Positions 7,230 through 9,665 of a stretch of DNA of 9,665 nt are shown piece after piece. The notes below the pieces were generated by a model. The model had not been told where the DNA came from. It worked only from the letters and a program-made list of their open reading frames with translations, and ran no database searches. Source of the DNA: JAIBCL01 sp031411695 (GTDB lineage Bacteria; Verrucomicrobiota; Verrucomicrobiia; Verrucomicrobiales; Verrucomicrobiaceae). The first letter of the stretch is position 1; every line of letters begins with the position of its first letter. The position numbers were made by a program, and so were the translations under genes. The stretch is taken from assembly GCA_031411695.1 (NCBI GenBank), contig JANOBO010000349.1, positions 1-9,665 of the forward strand, in the 5' to 3' direction.

Positions 7230-8465
7230 ATGCACATCCCGAACCTCATCGAACGCAAACGTGACGGCGGCAGACTGACCGACGCGGAGATCGGCGCGCT
7301 CATCGCCGCCTTCACGAGCGGCGAGATGCCGGAGTATCAAATGAGCGCGCTGGCGATGGCGGTCTTCTTTCGTGGCATGGATGCCGCGGAGACGGGCGCA
7401 CTGACCAACGCGATGCTGCACAGCGGCTCTGTCTTGCAATGGCCTGAGGGCGCGCCCATGCGCGTGGACAAACACAGCACGGGCGGCATCGGAGACAAGA
7501 CATCGCTCGTGCTCGCTCCCTTGCTCGCGTGCGACGGGCTCTGGGTGCCGATGATCTCGGGGCGCGGTCTTGGCATCACGGGCGGCACGCTGGACAAGCT
7601 GGAGTCGATCCCGGGCTTCCGCACACAGTTGGATGAAGATGAGATCCGCCGCATCCTCGAAGAGGTGGGCTGTGTGATGATCGGGCAAACAGGAGACATC
7701 TGCCCGGCGGACAAGAAGCTCTACGCCCTTCGCGATGTGACCGGCACGGTGCCGAGCATCCCTCTCATCACGGCGAGCATCTTGAGCAAGAAGCTGGCGG
7801 AGGGGCTGAATCGACTCGTGCTCGATGTGAAATTTGGCAGTGGCGCCTTCATGAAGACGCGGGAGCAGGCCGACGCGCTGGCAAGATCGATGGTGGCGGC
7901 GGGCCGCGCGCTCGGCGTGCGCGCCAGTGTGCGCCTCAGCGAGATGAACGAGCCCACCGGCGAGTCTGCGGGCAATGCGCTCGAAGTGACCGAGTGTGTG
8001 CGCTGTCTGCAAGGGAACGGCCCCGCGGATCTGGAAGACATCGTGCTCGATCTCTGCGTGACGGTTTCGATTTCCGACCGCGATCAGCTCGCCCGCTGGC
8101 TGCGCGATGGGACGGCGTGGCGGAAATTCCAACAGATGGTCGAGGCGCAAGGCGGCGATGTGGACTCGCTGGAGCGGATGAACGAGGTGCGGCACGCGCC
8201 TTGCATCGGCGAGCTGCGCGCCACCGCGTCCGGCATCGTGCGGCGCATGGATGCGGGCGTCATCGGGCAGGTGATTTTGGAGCTGGGCGGCGGACGCGCG
8301 CGCGCGGATGACGACATCGACTTCTCGGTGGGCTGTGATGAGATCGTGAAGACCGGCAGCGAGATCAGCTTCGGCGGCGCGCTCATGCGCGTGCACGCCA
8401 GAACCGATGCCGCGCTCGATGCGGCGATCACGCGGCTCCAAGACGCGGTCACCATCGAATCGTGA
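7230..8465 (+). CDS. deoA: Thymidine / pyrimidine-nucleoside phosphorylase
   Basis: This 411-residue cytoplasmic enzyme reversibly cleaves thymidine or deoxyuridine (perhaps uridine) with phosphate to the free base and (deoxy)ribose 1-phosphate, for pyrimidine salvage. The N-terminus (IPNLIERKRDGGRLTDAEI) is the family's helical dimerisation region. The phosphate and active-site segment is VDKHSTGGIGDKTS, with His82 equivalent to E. coli His85. The signature region is SGRGLGITGGTLDKLESIPG. Arg168, Ser183 and Lys187 (YALRDVTGTVPSIPLITAS, then ILSKKLAEG) match E. coli Arg171, Ser186 and Lys190. The C-terminal domain includes LGGGRARADDDIDFSVG. The signature has Ile116 where E. coli has His. The protein is about 30 residues shorter than E. 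coli DeoA, mostly at the C-terminus. ATG 7230 is preferred over the adjacent GTG 7227 because family members begin close to this point; a weak purine run GAGAG lies at 7216-7220. DeoA and Pdp cannot be distinguished by eye. rsmC follows after 38 bp. Confidence 0.92.
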   Translation: MHIPNLIERKRDGGRLTDAEIGALIAAFTSGEMPEYQMSALAMAVFFRGMDAAETGALTNAMLHSGSVLQWPEGAPMRVDKHSTGGIGDKTSLVLAPLLACDGLWVPMISGRGLGITGGTLDKLESIPGFRTQLDEDEIRRILEEVGCVMIGQTGDICPADKKLYALRDVTGTVPSIPLITASILSKKLAEGLNRLVLDVKFGSGAFMKTREQADALARSMVAAGRALGVRASVRLSEMNEPTGESAGNALEVTECVRCLQGNGPADLEDIVLDLCVTVSISDRDQLARWLRDGTAWRKFQQMVEAQGGDVDSLERMNEVRHAPCIGELRATASGIVRRMDAGVIGQVILELGGGRARADDDIDFSVGCDEIVKTGSEISFGGALMRVHARTDAALDAAITRLQDAVTIES

Positions 8466-8503
8466 GGTTGCGCTTTGAGCGTGGGGGGCTATGAGAAATC
8501 GTC

Positions 8504-9559
8504 GTGAACCCCGCCCTCGAATCACTTTTTGCAGCCCTCGATCATGAACCCTCGCTGGACGCGGGAGGCAGCGTCGCGTTTCTCCGCGCGCATGCGCATC
8601 CAAAGCTGGAGCGCTTCAGCGGACGCCTCTCGTGCGAGCAAGATTTCAAGCCGCGCGCCGCGGCGCTCGAGAAGCACGGCATCACGTTGGCGGAGAAACT
8701 CGAAGGCCCGTTCGACCTCGTGATGGTCATGCCGGAGCGGCAGAAGGAGATGACGCTGTATGACCTCGCGCGCGCGCACGATTTGCTGGCGGATGGCGGG
8801 ATGCTTCTCTGCTCGCTGCCGAACGATTGGGGCGCAAAACGATTCGAACAGCGGCTGAAGGAAGTCGCTGGCCACGCGGGCACGCTTTCGAAGAACCATT
8901 GCCGCGTGTTTTGGGCCAAGAAGAGCGCGGACTGGAATCAGGAGATGCTCAAAGAGTGGCGCGGAGGCGGGGAGTTCCGCAAGGTGGTGGATGACCGTTT
9001 CTCGTCAGTGCCGGGATTGTTCGCCTGGGACCGGATCGATCCAGGCTCACAAATGCTGGTGGAGAATCTCCCCGCCGACATGGCCGGCCAGGCCGCCGAT
9101 CTCGGCTGCGGCTGGGGCTTCCTCAGCGATTTCATCCTGCGGAACCGGCCCGGCGTCACGAAGCTCGATGTCTATGACGCTGACGGGAAAGCCATCGAAG
9201 CCGCGAAGATGAATCTGGCTGGCGCAAACCCACGCGCGCGTGTGCGCTTCCTTTGGCACAACGTCACCGGCGGCCTGGACCGCCCGGCCTACTACGACTG
9301 GATCGTCACCAATCCGCCGTTTCATGAAACCCGTCAGCCCGATCCAGTGATCGGCATGAGATTCATCATCGCCGCCGCACAGGCGCTGAAGCCGGACGGC
9401 CAGCTCTGGCTCGTGGCAAACAAACATCTTCCGTACGAGAAGCTGATGCGGGAAGGCTTCGCTGAGACTGCGGTCGTCGTGCAAAAGGACGGCTACAAGA
9501 TTCTCATGGGCAAGACGCCGAATCCAGTGGCGCAGATGCCGGAGCGGAAGAAGGCGTAG
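8504..9559 (+). CDS. rsmC: RsmC-type 16S rRNA guanine-N2 methyltransferase
   Basis: This 351-residue protein has the two-domain layout of RsmC/RlmG enzymes, which use S-adenosylmethionine to methylate N2 of a guanine in rRNA (G1207 of 16S for E. coli RsmC). The N-terminal half (~1-165) looks like a degenerate methyltransferase fold: it has DLVMVMPERQKEMTLYDLA and LLADGGMLLCSLPND but lacks the SAM and NPPF motifs. The linker is PGLFAWDRIDPGSQMLVENLP. The catalytic half has SAM motif I (DLGCGWGFLS, 199-208) and the motif IV NPPFH (270-274), then PDGQLWLVANKHLPYEK near the end. Length is close to E. coli RsmC (343 from memory). The start is GTG 8504, with a weak purine run (GAGAA) 7 bases upstream; no in-frame ATG is near. 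RlmG is the main alternative, since both share NPPFH. The 38-bp gap after deoA, with no terminator, suggests possible co-transcription. Confidence 0.82.
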   Translation: MNPALESLFAALDHEPSLDAGGSVAFLRAHAHPKLERFSGRLSCEQDFKPRAAALEKHGITLAEKLEGPFDLVMVMPERQKEMTLYDLARAHDLLADGGMLLCSLPNDWGAKRFEQRLKEVAGHAGTLSKNHCRVFWAKKSADWNQEMLKEWRGGGEFRKVVDDRFSSVPGLFAWDRIDPGSQMLVENLPADMAGQAADLGCGWGFLSDFILRNRPGVTKLDVYDADGKAIEAAKMNLAGANPRARVRFLWHNVTGGLDRPAYYDWIVTNPPFHETRQPDPVIGMRFIIAAAQALKPDGQLWLVANKHLPYEKLMREGFAETAVVVQKDGYKILMGKTPNPVAQMPERKKA

Positions 9560-9570
9560 CAGCCAACGCG

Positions 9571-9665
9571 CTCCCCAAAGTGGTGGGGGGCCCCGGGGGG
9601 GGGCCGGTGGGGTGTTTTAAAAACACCGGGGGGCCCACAAATTTTCAAGCTACCCCCGGCCGGAA
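9571..9665. other. Homopolymer-rich contig end, probably low-quality sequence
   Basis: About ten bases after the rsmC stop the composition changes abruptly to long G and C runs (for example nine or more G around 9595-9603) mixed with TTTT and AAAAA. It contains an 8-bp palindrome around one A (9611-9618 and 9620-9627), and CCGGTG (9604-9609) can pair with CACCGG (9624-9629). No gene is seen. Short runs of this kind are typical of sequencing or assembly error at contig ends, so neither the palindrome nor the sequence should be trusted biologically. Confidence 0.55.

Noticed and set aside
7146..8603. Long open frame (485 codons) on the minus strand opposite deoA
   Set aside because: The predicted protein is rich in Arg, His and Ala with no recognisable motif. 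It spans a clearly real DeoA and the end of the DUF2237 gene, so it is a by-product of high GC and codon bias.
9602..9640. Palindrome after rsmC as a terminator
   Set aside because: The surrounding homopolymer runs look like sequencing error, and no T-tract follows the stem.

Overview
The window is about 9.7 kb of GC-rich bacterial DNA carrying seven protein genes with short spacers. The best lineage marker is the large cytochrome c protein at 4174-6789. Its architecture (single N-terminal FG-GAP-like blade, Pirellula/Verrucomicrobium-type dehydrogenase propeller, C-terminal CxxCH domain) is a hallmark of the PVC superphylum. With the overall gene style this suggests a Verrucomicrobiota bacterium; that is inferred from protein families, not from a marker-gene tree. 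The final ~95 bases turn abruptly into G/C homopolymer runs and look like low-quality contig-end sequence, so this is probably a draft or metagenomic contig.

Layout, left to right: (1) 3-1064 (+), the C-terminal part of the RecG branch-migration helicase, with its N-terminal half beyond the left edge. It carries two tandem palindromes read in frame as a GGPP-rich insert. (2) 1201-2385 (+), a membrane-anchored HtrA/Deg serine protease with one PDZ domain. (3) 2524-4092 (+), an inner-membrane-anchored protein with two related central modules and a C-terminal OmpA peptidoglycan-binding domain. (4) 4174-6789 (+), the PVC-type cytochrome c/dehydrogenase-like protein. (5) 6818-7177 (-), a small cysteine-rich DUF2237 protein, convergent with gene 4 and divergent from gene 6. 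(6) 7230-8465 (+), thymidine/pyrimidine-nucleoside phosphorylase. (7) 8504-9559 (+), an RsmC-type rRNA guanine-N2 methyltransferase.

Functionally this is mostly core cell biology: DNA repair (recG), envelope protein quality control and wall anchoring (htrA-like plus OmpA-domain protein), periplasmic redox or catabolic chemistry (cytochrome protein), nucleoside salvage (deoA) and ribosome modification (rsmC-like). htrA and the OmpA-domain gene may form an envelope pair. deoA and rsmC, 38 bp apart, may be co-transcribed. No tRNA, rRNA, CRISPR array, insertion sequence or phage gene is visible, and no intergenic stretch exceeds 140 bases.

I found no convincing new multi-gene system. The observations most worth following are the paired in-frame palindromes in recG, which resemble a protein-coding palindromic repeat, and the internal duplication in the OmpA-domain protein.
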